Of a stretch of 64,000 nt of DNA, positions 54,851-64,000 are shown one piece after another; position 1 is the stretch's first letter; each line of letters starts with the position of its first letter. The stretch comes from Heterohyrax brucei (Eukaryota; Chordata; Mammalia; Hyracoidea; Procaviidae): contig CM053152.1 of the NCBI GenBank assembly GCA_028571685.1, forward strand, positions 18,484,001 through 18,548,000, in the 5' to 3' direction. The notes beneath the pieces were generated by a model. It was not told the DNA's origin. It was given only the letters and a program-made list of their open reading frames with translations, and made no database searches. The position numbers and the translations under genes were made by a program.

Positions 54851-56423
54851 AGGTGCCACTTTTGCAGAACAATTAGTTTTGGAACACAAGCCAAGAGTAT
54901 AGAAGAGTCTTGGAAAGATAAGGCTCTGGAGTAAAGTTAAATAGGAAAAGCCACCAAAGGTTCTTACAGAGAGCCATATGATGAAAATGTATTTTAAAGA
55001 TTCCTTTACTGAGGGAGTAGGGGGCATCAGAAGTAGGAAAGACTAAAATTACAAAGAGAGCTCAGAAAATGTTACAGCAATTTCTGCATAAAATAATGAG
55101 GATTTGAATAGTGAAAGTGGAGAGAAAAGAATAATCTAATGCTCTGGAAGTAGAAATGGCAGGAGCTAGGAACAGATTAAATGTAAAAAGGCAGGCAGGA
55201 ATATAGCCAGATAACTTGTTGACAAAGCTACTAGTTTATTCCCTGGCAGAGAAGGAGAAGTTGGAAGGAACAGAAATAAGGTTTCCAGTTTCAACCTTGA
55301 AAGATGGACTTTTGTCACACCAAAATGAAATGAAACTTGTATCATACAAAAACAATGCTAATAAAACAGCTGTTTGAAGGCACTGGAAAGCAACCAAGGC
55401 AGGCAGGACTTGAGGTGCCACAAAACAGGAAGACGTAAGGTGAGCTCCATGTGTACTCTAACTTTTTCCATGTTTTTCTTCTATAGTTATATGCACGGTG
55501 TTGAGTAACAAACTCTCAAAAATGCTTTGCACTCTTTAAATAAAATTAAATATTATTGACCAGAATTTAGTTCAAGTTTTAACCAATCATCAAAATTATG
55601 ATATATAAAGTGAAAAGAAGTTAACCATATTTTTTCCCCAGGAATAGGTAAGCTTATTCAGTTAGCAGGTTTCCCAAATTCTTTTCTAGTTATTCCAATG
55701 CCTGGCATGTGAATTTTAGGTCAAATATATCATGCAGTACTGTTGTATTTTATGTGCTAATCAACATAAAAACTAATTTGTATCCATGCTATGAGATTCA
55801 AGGCATAATTTCACTACTTTATTTTAGAGGTTTATTCTAATTATGTATTTGCTTTTTTGATGAATTGCTGATGACATACATGGCTTATTTTATAAATCCT
55901 TGTTTATTAAGGTAATAGACAATTATAGGATTTTTCCTATTGAAAAAACAATCTACTTCATGACTGTTAAAGACGCTATTTCTCAGTATGGTGCTGAAAA
56001 GCATGATCAGCCTCTATTATGTGCTGAATTCTATCCAAACTATGAAAGCTATTTCAGAATGCAAGCAAAATATATTTTAATAAGTATTTGACATAAATAA
56101 TCTGATAGAATACCCAAAACAACAAATTCTTAGTTCAATATGATAATAAATCTTGAACTAAGATGTATTTGGAGAAATACAGTATTACATGTAAAAGTAA
56201 TTATATGACTAATAAAGAATTATAATAAAATTCTAAATCTTTCTTCACTTTATCATTTTTCAATCAGTGCTTAAGCATACAGAAGCACAGGTACACATTT
56301 GTAATATTCAACACATAAAGTAGTACTTTCTATTTTCTTTATATATATACGTCAAATTGTTTTAAAAACTCTATTTTTTGAAAGAATATATTTTACATAA
56401 ATACATCATTTAAAAGTACTCAC
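54851..56423. other. PTPRK intron, unique, AT-rich
   Basis: No exon recognised. The right end is the donor region of the 309-nt exon (GTGAGTAC in minus sense). Confidence 0.45.
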
Positions 56424-56732
56424 AATCTTCATCTGTCTGTACTATGAGTTCTTGACTTTCCTTCCGTCCCTCAGGATTCATGAGGATGAGTTTCACACTA
56501 ACATTGGTATATGGAGATAGATTCGTAATTGTGTGCTGAGGGTGTGAACTGTCTGTATCCCAGCTGATTTCTTCTCGAACCTGTTTCTGTCCTCCAACTT
56601 TGTAACAGTAGTGGACTGTGAGGTTATAGCTATGACAACGAGTTACGTTATACCCAAATGGCTCCCAGCGGATAGTGATTTGTCGAGATTTGACCTCTAC
56701 TACTTCCAGTTTCCTTGGGCCACGCATGGGAT
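56424..56732 (-). CDS. PTPRK: PTPRK internal exon, second fibronectin III domain
   Basis: This 309-nt exon encodes a complete extracellular FN3 domain of receptor-type tyrosine phosphatase kappa, a homophilic adhesion receptor of the R2B (MAM-Ig-FN3) class acting at cell-cell contacts. The translation reads (D)PMRGPRKLEVVEVKSRQ..., WEPFGYNVTRCHSYNLTVHYCY... and ends IVQTDED, which I recognise as PTPRK. Core FN3 landmarks are the Trp of IRWEPFG and the Tyr of LSPYTNV. Three N-glycosylation sequons are visible (NVT, NLT, NVS). The acceptor AG is at 56734-56733 after a pyrimidine-rich tract and the donor GT at 56423-56422 (GTGAGT). The exon is phase 1 at both ends, so it is a symmetric domain exon. 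The open frame continues 8 nt into the intron before a stop. A few residues differ from human PTPRK as I remember it (YKVGGQKQ, EEISWDTDSS), all conservative in type. Confidence 0.95.
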
Positions 56733-57764
56733 CTATTCAGAAAAGAAGAAAATGTAAAAGAATTATAAAAGGTTCAATAAGGCCAAATGCCACATATATT
56801 CAACCCTGTTCCCAATATCTGGGCTCCTCGTCTTCATGAATAATAAAATCCCTACATATTAGCTGGGCAGAAGGTCACCCAGAATAAAGTCTAAAACTTC
56901 CAGCTTTTTCTGCAGCAAATTTTCACCATGTGACTTGAGTTTAAGATGTTACAAACAGTTTTGGGAAGCTGTCCTTAAAAGAAAGAGGCCTCTTCTCTCC
57001 TTCTTTCTTCCCCTGAGCTAGACTGATGATATAACAGTTGGGGCTTGTGGAGCTGTGATGAACTATGAGGCATTAAGAATTCAAAGTGAAGATAAAGAAG
57101 CCAGTGCTTTGGCTAATCCCTGAACCACCATACCAGACCTGTCAACATCCAAATTTACCATTAGAGAGAAATAAATTGTTACTGTATTTAAGTATCTTTT
57201 CCTCTGGGTTTCTGATACAAGAAGCCAATCTTTCATCCATATTATTTTTATCTTTTAAAATTAATTTACAAATACTTTATTGGAAAATATATTAGTAAAA
57301 CTTAAGAATTCAGCATGAAAAGGTATAATAATGTAAAATAATGAGCTAACACAAACTTATGCTCATTACTTCAAGATGTATCATAGAATTCCACACAGTC
57401 AATGCAAAAGTAGCTCTTGCCCATCTGTGGTAATATCATAATATTCTCCCTTAGCTTATGTTCCAAGCACAGAGTTTGAAACATAGAAATATAAATGGAA
57501 TGCAATGAATACAAGCATTTTTGAATAGTTTAAATGAAAGAATATATACACAGAAAGCTTAAAGTTATTTGTGAAATGATGAAGATATAACACTAAACAA
57601 GTAATAGTTATATTTACTACATGTTATGAACTATTATAAGAAGTTACATATGAGGAGTTCTGGAAGATTCTAACCTCAAATATTATGCATTTTGTTTGAA
57701 GTATAAAAAGATCTACAGATGGAAAGGGGGGAAAAAAAAGCAGAGGAAACTTGAGAATTAATAA
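56733..57764. other. PTPRK intron upstream of the 309-nt exon
   Basis: Starts with the acceptor of the exon. The preceding PTPRK exon (first FN3 domain) is not visible here or anywhere to the right in the window. Confidence 0.5.
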
Positions 57765-57924
57765 CATCAAAACCAAACCTACTGCCCTTGATTCTGACTT
57801 ACAGTGACTCTATACGACAAAGCAGAACTGCTTCATCAAGTTTCCAAGGAGTGTCTGGTGGAGTTGAACTGCCAGCCTTTCGGTTAGCAGATGTACCACT
57901 TAACCACTATGCCACCAGGGTTTC
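57765..57924 (-). mobile_element. AfroSINE, antisense, exact 13-bp TSD
   Basis: AACCAAACCTACTGCCCTTG tail complement through CACTATGCCACCAGGGTTTC head complement. TGAGAATTAATAA at 57752-57764 repeats at 57925-57937. Confidence 0.94.
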
Positions 57925-57951
57925 TGAGAATTAATAATAGCTGTCATTTAA

Positions 57952-58090
57952 TGGGAAACCTTGGGGTACAGTAATTAAGGGTAAGGGTTAGCAGCTCAAA
58001 TTCACCGGGAGCTCCTTGGAAATTCTATAGGGCAGTTCCTCTCTGTCCTATAGGTTCTCTGTGAGTTGGAATCAACTTGATGGGAAAGGT
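57952..58090 (+). mobile_element. AfroSINE with deleted A-box region
   Basis: GGGAAACCTTGGGGTACAGT head, GAGCTCCTTGGAAATTCTAT body, GGAATCAACTTGATGGG tail. The segment between head and B box is shortened. Confidence 0.85.
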
Positions 58091-58201
58091 ATTGGCTTTT
58101 GCTACTATTTATTGTGTACCAACAATTGCAAGAATAGTGCATGACTAAACAGTATTTTGTTCTGTTGCACATAAGGTAACCATCAGTCGTTACATGCACA
58201 T

Positions 58202-58227
58202 ATATATATATGTATACATATATATAT
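58202..58227. repeat. Perfect 26-bp AT palindrome
   Basis: (AT)n arms around a central GTATAC at 58212-58217. Typical slippage or cruciform-prone intron sequence. Confidence 0.85.
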
Positions 58228-58464
58228 GGGCACTTCTCAGGTTATGAATGAGATCTATTCCTAATTATACCTTTAAACTGAATTTGTAAGTCAGTAACAG
58301 GTGCACACAGTTTTTAGTTACCCTTATTTAGTCCAAGTAAAGCCTTCGAACTTTTTCAGTAATTTAAAGGCTGCACCTGAAGCAAGTGAAAGTGACTGAC
58401 AAAGAATTTGTTGCCAGTAGGGTTTTCCAGTTAACTGTTTCAAGAAAACAGCAGGAGGCGGAGT

Positions 58465-58475
58465 CAAGATGGCGG
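58465..58475 (+). promoter_or_regulatory. YY1-type site at the L1-f 5' end
   Basis: CAAGATGGCGG, a full match to the YY1 core used by mammalian L1 promoters, 12 bases into the element. It is conserved in degraded form in L1-b, c, d and e. Confidence 0.65.
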
Positions 58476-58844
58476 ACTAAGCCCACGTCTACTTCTATCC
58501 CTCTGGAAACCAAGACCTCAACTGACAATCAAACAGAGCCTTCTGATCACCTAATGAGCCTCAGGACACGGCACAGAGCTGTTAATTGGGACTTCATACC
58601 ACTCAGCGAAAAACCTCCTCTCTTTCGCTGACTCCCGCTCCTGGCTAGCCCCGGCTCACGGCCGGAAGGTAAACGCACCATTTTGACTTTTTTTTTCCTC
58701 AGTCTTGGCTGGCGGGCGGAGCTGGGCCTTGCCTGGCGGCTGGACTCAGATGATCTGCTGGGGGTATAGGCCGGCGAAATTCCCATATTCTGAGAGCCAG
58801 GCTCGGGACTCTGTTAATCTAGACACTTTGAGCCTTTGATATTG

Positions 58845-59240
58845 GAGCTGCCTCAGTGGGGTTTGTACGGAGCTCCGCGGTCAGGTTGCGGGACGCCATG
58901 TTGGTACCGAGATTTTAGCGGGACCTCATTCTTAGCCTGGGAGCCAGCGCCTGCAAACGGGACAGCGCTTCTCCGTCAGAAAAGTAGTGATTTTGCACAG
59001 TGCTGCCTACGTTGGGGGCCCTGCAACAGAAGCAGAGGAATCGCTGCCTCTCGGCACCTTTAGCCCACCTGTCTGCTGCCTGTGTGGAGGACGCCATCTT
59101 GGATGCGGTGGCCGCAGCTGGACCTAGTTCTTAGCTTCGGAGCCAGAGCTTGCCCACAGGAGAGCGCTTTTCTATCACAAAACCAGTACTTGACGCAGTG
59201 TTGGATAACGCTAGGCACTGTCAGCAGAGGCCACCATGGC
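58845..59240 (+). repeat. L1-f 5'UTR tandem monomers (~198 bp)
   Basis: ACGCCATGTTGG at 58893 and ACGCCATCTTGG at 59091 anchor two units that also share GGACCT(C/A)(A/G)TTCTTAGC and GGAGCCAG(C/A)GC(C/T)TGC. The second anchor contains GCCATCTTG, the complement of the YY1 core. Outer limits are approximate. Confidence 0.7.
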
Positions 59241-59452
59241 AGTAGCAGTGCTGTATTCTGAACTAGTTTGTTATCATCTGGGGTTGGATATAGTGGCGCT
59301 TACTTTGTCAGATGGGAAGAGGGACCTCTACACCTGAAAACTTAACTGACTTGTGAACCGGTCAGATACCTTTTCCTTTACATTTGAAGACAGCCTAGAG
59401 AAACATTCGCAATCCATCCTCACAGTACCTCTTCCAGCCTCTATATACTCAC

Positions 59453-60424
59453 ATGGGACCCAAAAAGCAAAAGACAATTGTGGCATACAAGCAATCACTC
59501 ATGGTTTCAGAAGGCTCCCAAACAAAGCAACCAAGGAGTTTTCCAGATGAAGAAACTTTTATGAAAGCATCAGAAAGTGAATACAAATTGATTATATACA
59601 GAGTCCTTCTAGACCTTATAAAAAATGCAGCAGAACAAAATGAAAAATTAAGCAAGTTGTTCGATCTGATGGAACACCAGTACTCTGAAATCCAACAGAT
59701 CAAGAAGAAAATCAAAGACATAGAAACTTCCATGCAAAGCCAAGAAAACAGAATGGAACAAATGGAAAAAAGAATTTCTGACTTGGAAGACAGAGCTACT
59801 GATGCCAACATCTATGAGCAGAAATCAGAAAAAAGAAGCAAGAAAAATGAAGAAACATTAAGAAGCATGTGGGACAATATTAAGAGAAACAACCTTCGAT
59901 TAATTGGAGTCCCTGAACAGGGTGAGACATCTGAGAACACAGAAAGTATTGTTGCTGAGCTGCTGAATGAAAACTTCCCAGAAATCATGAAGGAAGAGAA
60001 TATAGACATCTCAGATGCATATCGTACGCCAGCCAATATAGATCACAAAAGAAAGACTTCAAGACATATTATAATCAAGCTTAACAAAATGAAAAATAAG
60101 CAGCAACTCTTAAAGGCAGCAAGACTCAAGGCAAAGCTAACATTCAGAGGGAAACCCTGTAGGCTCTCTTGAGATTTCTCAGCAGAAACCATGCTGGCAC
60201 GGAGACAGTGGCACAACACATTCAAAGTCTTGAAGGAGAACAACTTCCAACCCAGAATTATATATCCTGCAAATCTATCTTTCAAATATGAAAATGAAAT
60301 TAAGACATTTCCAGATAAACAGAAACTCAGAGACTTTGTAAAAACCAAACCGAAACTACAAGAAATATTGAAAGAAGTTCTTGGCTTTGGCTTAGAAGAA
60401 AAAACCACTAACTTGATATTTTAG
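59453..60424 (+). pseudogene. L1-f ORF1 (RNA-binding chaperone) with one premature stop
   Basis: The product would be the L1 ORF1 protein, a trimeric RNA-binding chaperone that coats L1 RNA in the cytoplasm. From ATG 59453 (MGPKKQKTIVAYKQ) the frame is open for 239 codons, meets TGA at 60170-60172, and is then open in the same frame to TAG at 60422-60424. Order: basic N-terminus; coiled coil about residues 55-125 (KLSKLFDLMEHQYSEIQQIK, RMEQMEKRISDLEDRA); RRM about 140-215 (RNNLRLIGVPEQGE); C-terminal domain from about 200 (RHIIIKLNKMKNKQQLLKAA; after the stop RRQWHNTFKVLKE). L1-b reads TCATCAGAT where L1-f reads TCTTGAGAT, so the stop is a recent private change. The protein would lack the end of its C-terminal domain. 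Confidence 0.92.
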
Positions 60425-60827
60425 AATGACACACTACTCAATACTCATTTAGGGAAGGCTCCAAAGTAAATCACAGCTTTGATTTGGAAAGAAGCGATCC
60501 AGTGATCATCATGAAAACTATGGTGTCATCATAATAAAAGAGGGATGTATTACAGTCGTTATAGTCCTTCCAGATGGAAAAGAAGATGACAAGACTGGTA
60601 GTAATTAAAATTGGGTTTATAAATAGTTTATTAAGGGGGTTCATAGGGGCAGCTGTAAAGCACAACGAAGATGTATCATACCATTTCAAGAAATCTAACA
60701 CACGAATCTCAGCAACTATAAAACCAGCTCTGAAAAAGGTAAGAAATCAACTCACAAAAAAGAGTGTCTCAGAACAGACTAATAAGAACAACAGAGAAAA
60801 CATCAACATAAAAATAAACATATCACA

Positions 60828-63800
60828 ATGGCAGCAGTGAACACATACCTATCAATAATTACAATGAATGTGAATGGACTGAATGCTCCAGTAAAGAGAC
60901 ACCAAGTGTCATCTTGGATCAAAAGACATGACCCATCCATATGTTGTCTACAAGAAACTCACTTGAGACCTAAAGACAGGAACAAACTGAAAATTAAAGG
61001 ATGGAAGAATATATATCAAGCTAACAATGAACAAAGAAGAGCAGAGGTGGCAATTCTAATCTCAGACAAAATCAATTTTAATGTCAAATCCACCATCGTG
61101 GACAAAGATGGACACTATTTATTGCTGGAAGTTTCAGTACACAAGCAAGACTTAACTATATTAAACATTTATGCACCTAATGTCAGAGCATCTAAATATG
61201 TCAAAGAAACACTCACTACGCTCAAAAGAGAGTTAGATGACTCCACAATAATAGTGGGAGACTTTAACACTCAACTCTCATTACTAGACAGATCATCTAG
61301 AAAAAAGCTCAGTAAAGATACAGAAGACCTCATTGACACAATTAACCAACTAAACCTCATTGAGATATACAGAACTTTCCACCCAGCAGCAGACAACTAC
61401 ACCTTCTTCTCCAGTGCACATGGAACATTCGCCAGAATTGACCACGTGATAGGCTATAAAGCAATGCTCAACAAAATGCATACCGGTGAATTACTGCAAA
61501 GCATCTTCTCAGATCATAAAGCCATAAAAGTTGAAATCAATAGCAGAAAAAACAGAGATAGAAAGTGGAACTCTTGGAAACTGAACAACATCTTGCTCAA
61601 AAAAACATGGGTTATAGAGGAAATCAGGGATCAATTAAAGAAATTCATGGATTCCAATGAGAACGAAAACACTTCCTTCTAGAACCTATGGGATATAGCC
61701 AAAGCAGTGCTCAGAGGTCTGTTTATCTTCATAAATGCACACATCTGGAAGGAAGAAAGAAACCAAATCAAGGAACTAACTCTACAGCTTGAACAAGTAG
61801 AAAGACAACAACAGAGGAACCCCTCGGGCACCAGAAAAAAGGAGATTATAAAGATTAGAGCACAGCTAAATGAATTAGAGAATAGAAAAACAATTGAAAA
61901 AACTGAAAAGACCAAAAGCTGGTTTTTTCAAAAGATCAACAAAATTGATAAACCACTGGCTAAACTTACTAAAGAAAAGCAGGAAAGGAAACAAATAACC
62001 AAAATTAGAAATGAGAGGGGAGTTGGCACTACAGATGCAACAGAAATCAAAAATATCATAACAGAATACTATGAAAGACTGTACTCTAACAAACTTGAAA
62101 ACCTAGGGGAAATGGACAAATTCCTTGACTCATACCACCTATCCAAATTATCACAATGTGAAGCAGAACAACTTAATAAACCCATCACAAAGGAAGAGAT
62201 TGAAAAGGTCATCAAGACACTGCCAACCAAAAAAAGTCCGGGCCCAGATGGCTTCATGGCAGAATTCTACCAAGCATTTAGAGAAGAGTTATCCCCAATA
62301 CTATGGAAACTATTTCACAGTATAGAAAGGGATGGAGTACTCCCAAAGTCATTCTATGAAGCCAGCATAACCCTGATACCTAAGCCAGGGAAAGATCCAA
62401 CAAAGACAGAGAACTACAGACCGATATCACTCATGAACCTAGATGCAAAAATCTTCAACAAAATTCTTGCCAACAGAATACAACAACATATCAAGAAAAT
62501 AATCCATCATGACCAAGTGGGATTCATACCAGGGATGCAAGGCTGGTTCAACATCAGGAAAACCATTAATGTGATTAACCGCATAAATAACACAAAAGAC
62601 AAGGATCACTTGATTTTGTCCATTGATGAAGAAAAGGCATTTGATAAAGTCCAACACCCATTCATGCTAAAAGCTCTCAGCAAAATGGGGATAGATCGCA
62701 AATTCCTCAACAGAATAAGGGCCATTTATATAAAGCCAATTGCCCACATCATCCTGAATGGAGAGAGACTGAAAGACATTCCCTTGAGATCAGGAACTAG
62801 ACAAGGATGCCCACTGTCACCTCTCCTATTCAACATTGTGCTAGAAGTTCTAGCCAGAGCAATTAGACAAGACCAAGAAATAAAGGGGATCCACATCGGC
62901 AAAGAGGAAGTTAAAATCTCCCTGTTTGCAGATGATATGACTGTATATGCAGAGTACCCCAAGAAATCTATAAGTAAGCTACTCAAACTGATAGAAGAGT
63001 TCAGCAAAGTCTCAGGATACAACATAAACATAAGTAAATCAGTAGGTTTCCTCTATACCATCAATGAGACTCTTAAGGAGGAAATTATTAAATCAATATC
63101 ATTTACGATAGCCCCTAAGAAGATAAAGTACCTAGGAATTAATCTAACCAGAGAAACAACAGACCTTTACAAAGAGAACTACAAGCCTTTACTACAAGAA
63201 ACTAAGAGAGACTTAGATAAATGCAAAAACCTACTCTGCTCATGGGTAGGAAGACTTAACACTGTGAAAATGTCTATTTTATCCAACGCAATTTGCTTAT
63301 ATAATGCAATCCCAATACAAGTTCCAGCATCATTTTTTAATGAGATGGAGAAACAAATCACCAATTTTGCTTGGAAAGGGAAGAAGCCCTGGATAAGTAA
63401 GGTACTACTAAAGAAGAAGAACACACTGGGAGGCCTCTCATTACCCGACCTTAGAACATACTACACTGCCACAGTGGTCAAAACAGCCTGGTACTGGTAC
63501 AAGAACAGATAGACTGATCAATGCAACAGAATTGACACCCCAGAGATGACACCATCTGCCTATGAACAGTTGATATTCGACAAAGGCCCTAAGACATTAA
63601 ACTGGGGTAAAAACAGCATCTTAAACAAATGGTGCTGGCAAAATTGGTTATCCATCCGCAATAAACTGAATCAAGATCCATATCTTACACCTTATACAAA
63701 AACCAACTCCAACTGGATAAAAGACCTAAATATCAAACCGAAAACGATAAAGCTCATCGAAGAAAAGGTAGGAACAACAATGGAAGTTTTAATACACAAT

Positions 63801-64000
63801 GAGGACAGACTCCAAAACCTGTGAAAGATACCTCAATGAACAGAAGAGAAAGTAGATAAATGGGAACTATTAAGAATCAAACACTTTTGCTCATCCAAAG
63901 ACTTTATTATTAGTATTAAAAGAACACCCACAGAGTGGGAAAAAATATTTGGCAACTCTATGTCAGATCGACGCCTGATCTCCATAATCTATAAGATACT
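60828..64000 (+). pseudogene. L1-f ORF2 (endonuclease-reverse transcriptase) with four in-frame stops, runs off window
   Basis: ORF2p nicks target DNA and reverse-transcribes L1 RNA in place. ATG 60828 gives MAAVNTYLSIITMNVNGLNA. Endonuclease residues are visible: Asn in TMNVNG, Glu in CLQETHL, Asp/Asn in IVGDFNTQ, Asp in RIDHVIG, and Asp-His in IFSDHKAIKVE. The RT part has [34 protein letters not shown] and an intact [10 protein letters not shown]. The same frame holds stops at 61680 (TAG; L1-b has CAG), 63510 (TAG), 63822 (TGA) and 63837 (TGA), then stays open to 64000 (KWELLRIKHFCSSKD, PTEWEKIFG). The C-terminal Cys-rich segment is outside the window. Point changes rather than indels dominate, pointing to recent inactivation. 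Confidence 0.93.

Larger units (their letters stand above)
58453..64000 (+). mobile_element. L1-f: youngest-looking LINE-1, 5' end to ORF2; 3' end beyond window
   Basis: The 5' end GGAGGCGGAGTCAAGATGGC is at 58453. The 5'UTR has two monomers, ORF1 starts at 59453, the spacer is 60425-60827, and ORF2 starts at 60828 and is cut by the window edge. Frames are open over long distances, unlike all other copies here, but point-mutation stops remain in both. L1-b is the same subfamily. Confidence 0.95.

Overview
The window is mammalian nuclear DNA from an intron-rich part of one protein-coding gene, heavily loaded with retrotransposons. The host is most likely an afrotherian and probably an elephant. 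The evidence is about eighteen tRNA-derived SINEs of the AfroSINE type (B box GTTCAAATCC, then CTCCTTGGAAACTCTATGGGGCAG, then a tail near ACTCGACGGCAC) and RTE-type LINE pieces with the same tail. I know that combination only from Afrotheria. The species call rests on recognition, not on a search.

The gene is PTPRK (receptor-type tyrosine phosphatase kappa) on the minus strand. Four internal exons are present, in transcript order: 56732-56424 (309 nt, whole second fibronectin III domain), 51362-51253 (110 nt), 16951-16750 (202 nt; these two form the third FN3 domain) and 7928-7826 (103 nt, start of the fourth FN3 domain). All have AG/GT splice sites, and the phases join without a break (1-1, 1-0, 0-1, 1-...). 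The introns between them are about 5.1, 34.3 and 8.8 kb. The first and last exons, promoter, transmembrane segment and phosphatase domains lie outside the window.

Layout from left to right: 1-1268, antisense L1 5'UTR made of ~283-bp tandem monomers; 1270-7558, antisense near-full-length L1 (L1-a); 7826-7928, PTPRK exon; 8.5-10.1 kb, SINEs and an L1 3' fragment; 10491-14331, sense L1-b with a complete 5' end but a 3' end cut inside ORF2, flanked by an 18-bp target-site duplication; 14547-15355, an L1 3'UTR-only copy; 16750-16951, PTPRK exon; 17500-32215, an old hAT-like element split by L1-c, itself split by L1-d; 32437-39570, antisense L1-e; 39.6-58.4 kb, older intron sequence with RTE pieces, AfroSINEs, a Tigger-like transposon split by a solo LTR, a second LTR-like segment, an old L1 end and two PTPRK exons; 58453-64000, the youngest-looking L1 (L1-f), whose ORF2 runs off the right edge.

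L1-b, c, d and f are antisense to PTPRK; L1-a and e lie in its sense. No L1 here is coding-competent: even L1-f has one stop in ORF1 and four in the visible ORF2, although its endonuclease and FADD residues are present.

The most unusual signal is a scatter of nine tiny (18-46 bp) insertions. Each carries only the extreme 3' tail of an AfroSINE/RTE-like element (core GACGGCACTTGGC). Four have clean target-site duplications of 6-12 bp. Most are truncated in or next to a 16-bp perfect palindrome, GAGTCGGATCCGACTC. They look like retrotransposition products that kept little beyond the tail thought to be recognised by the reverse transcriptase.
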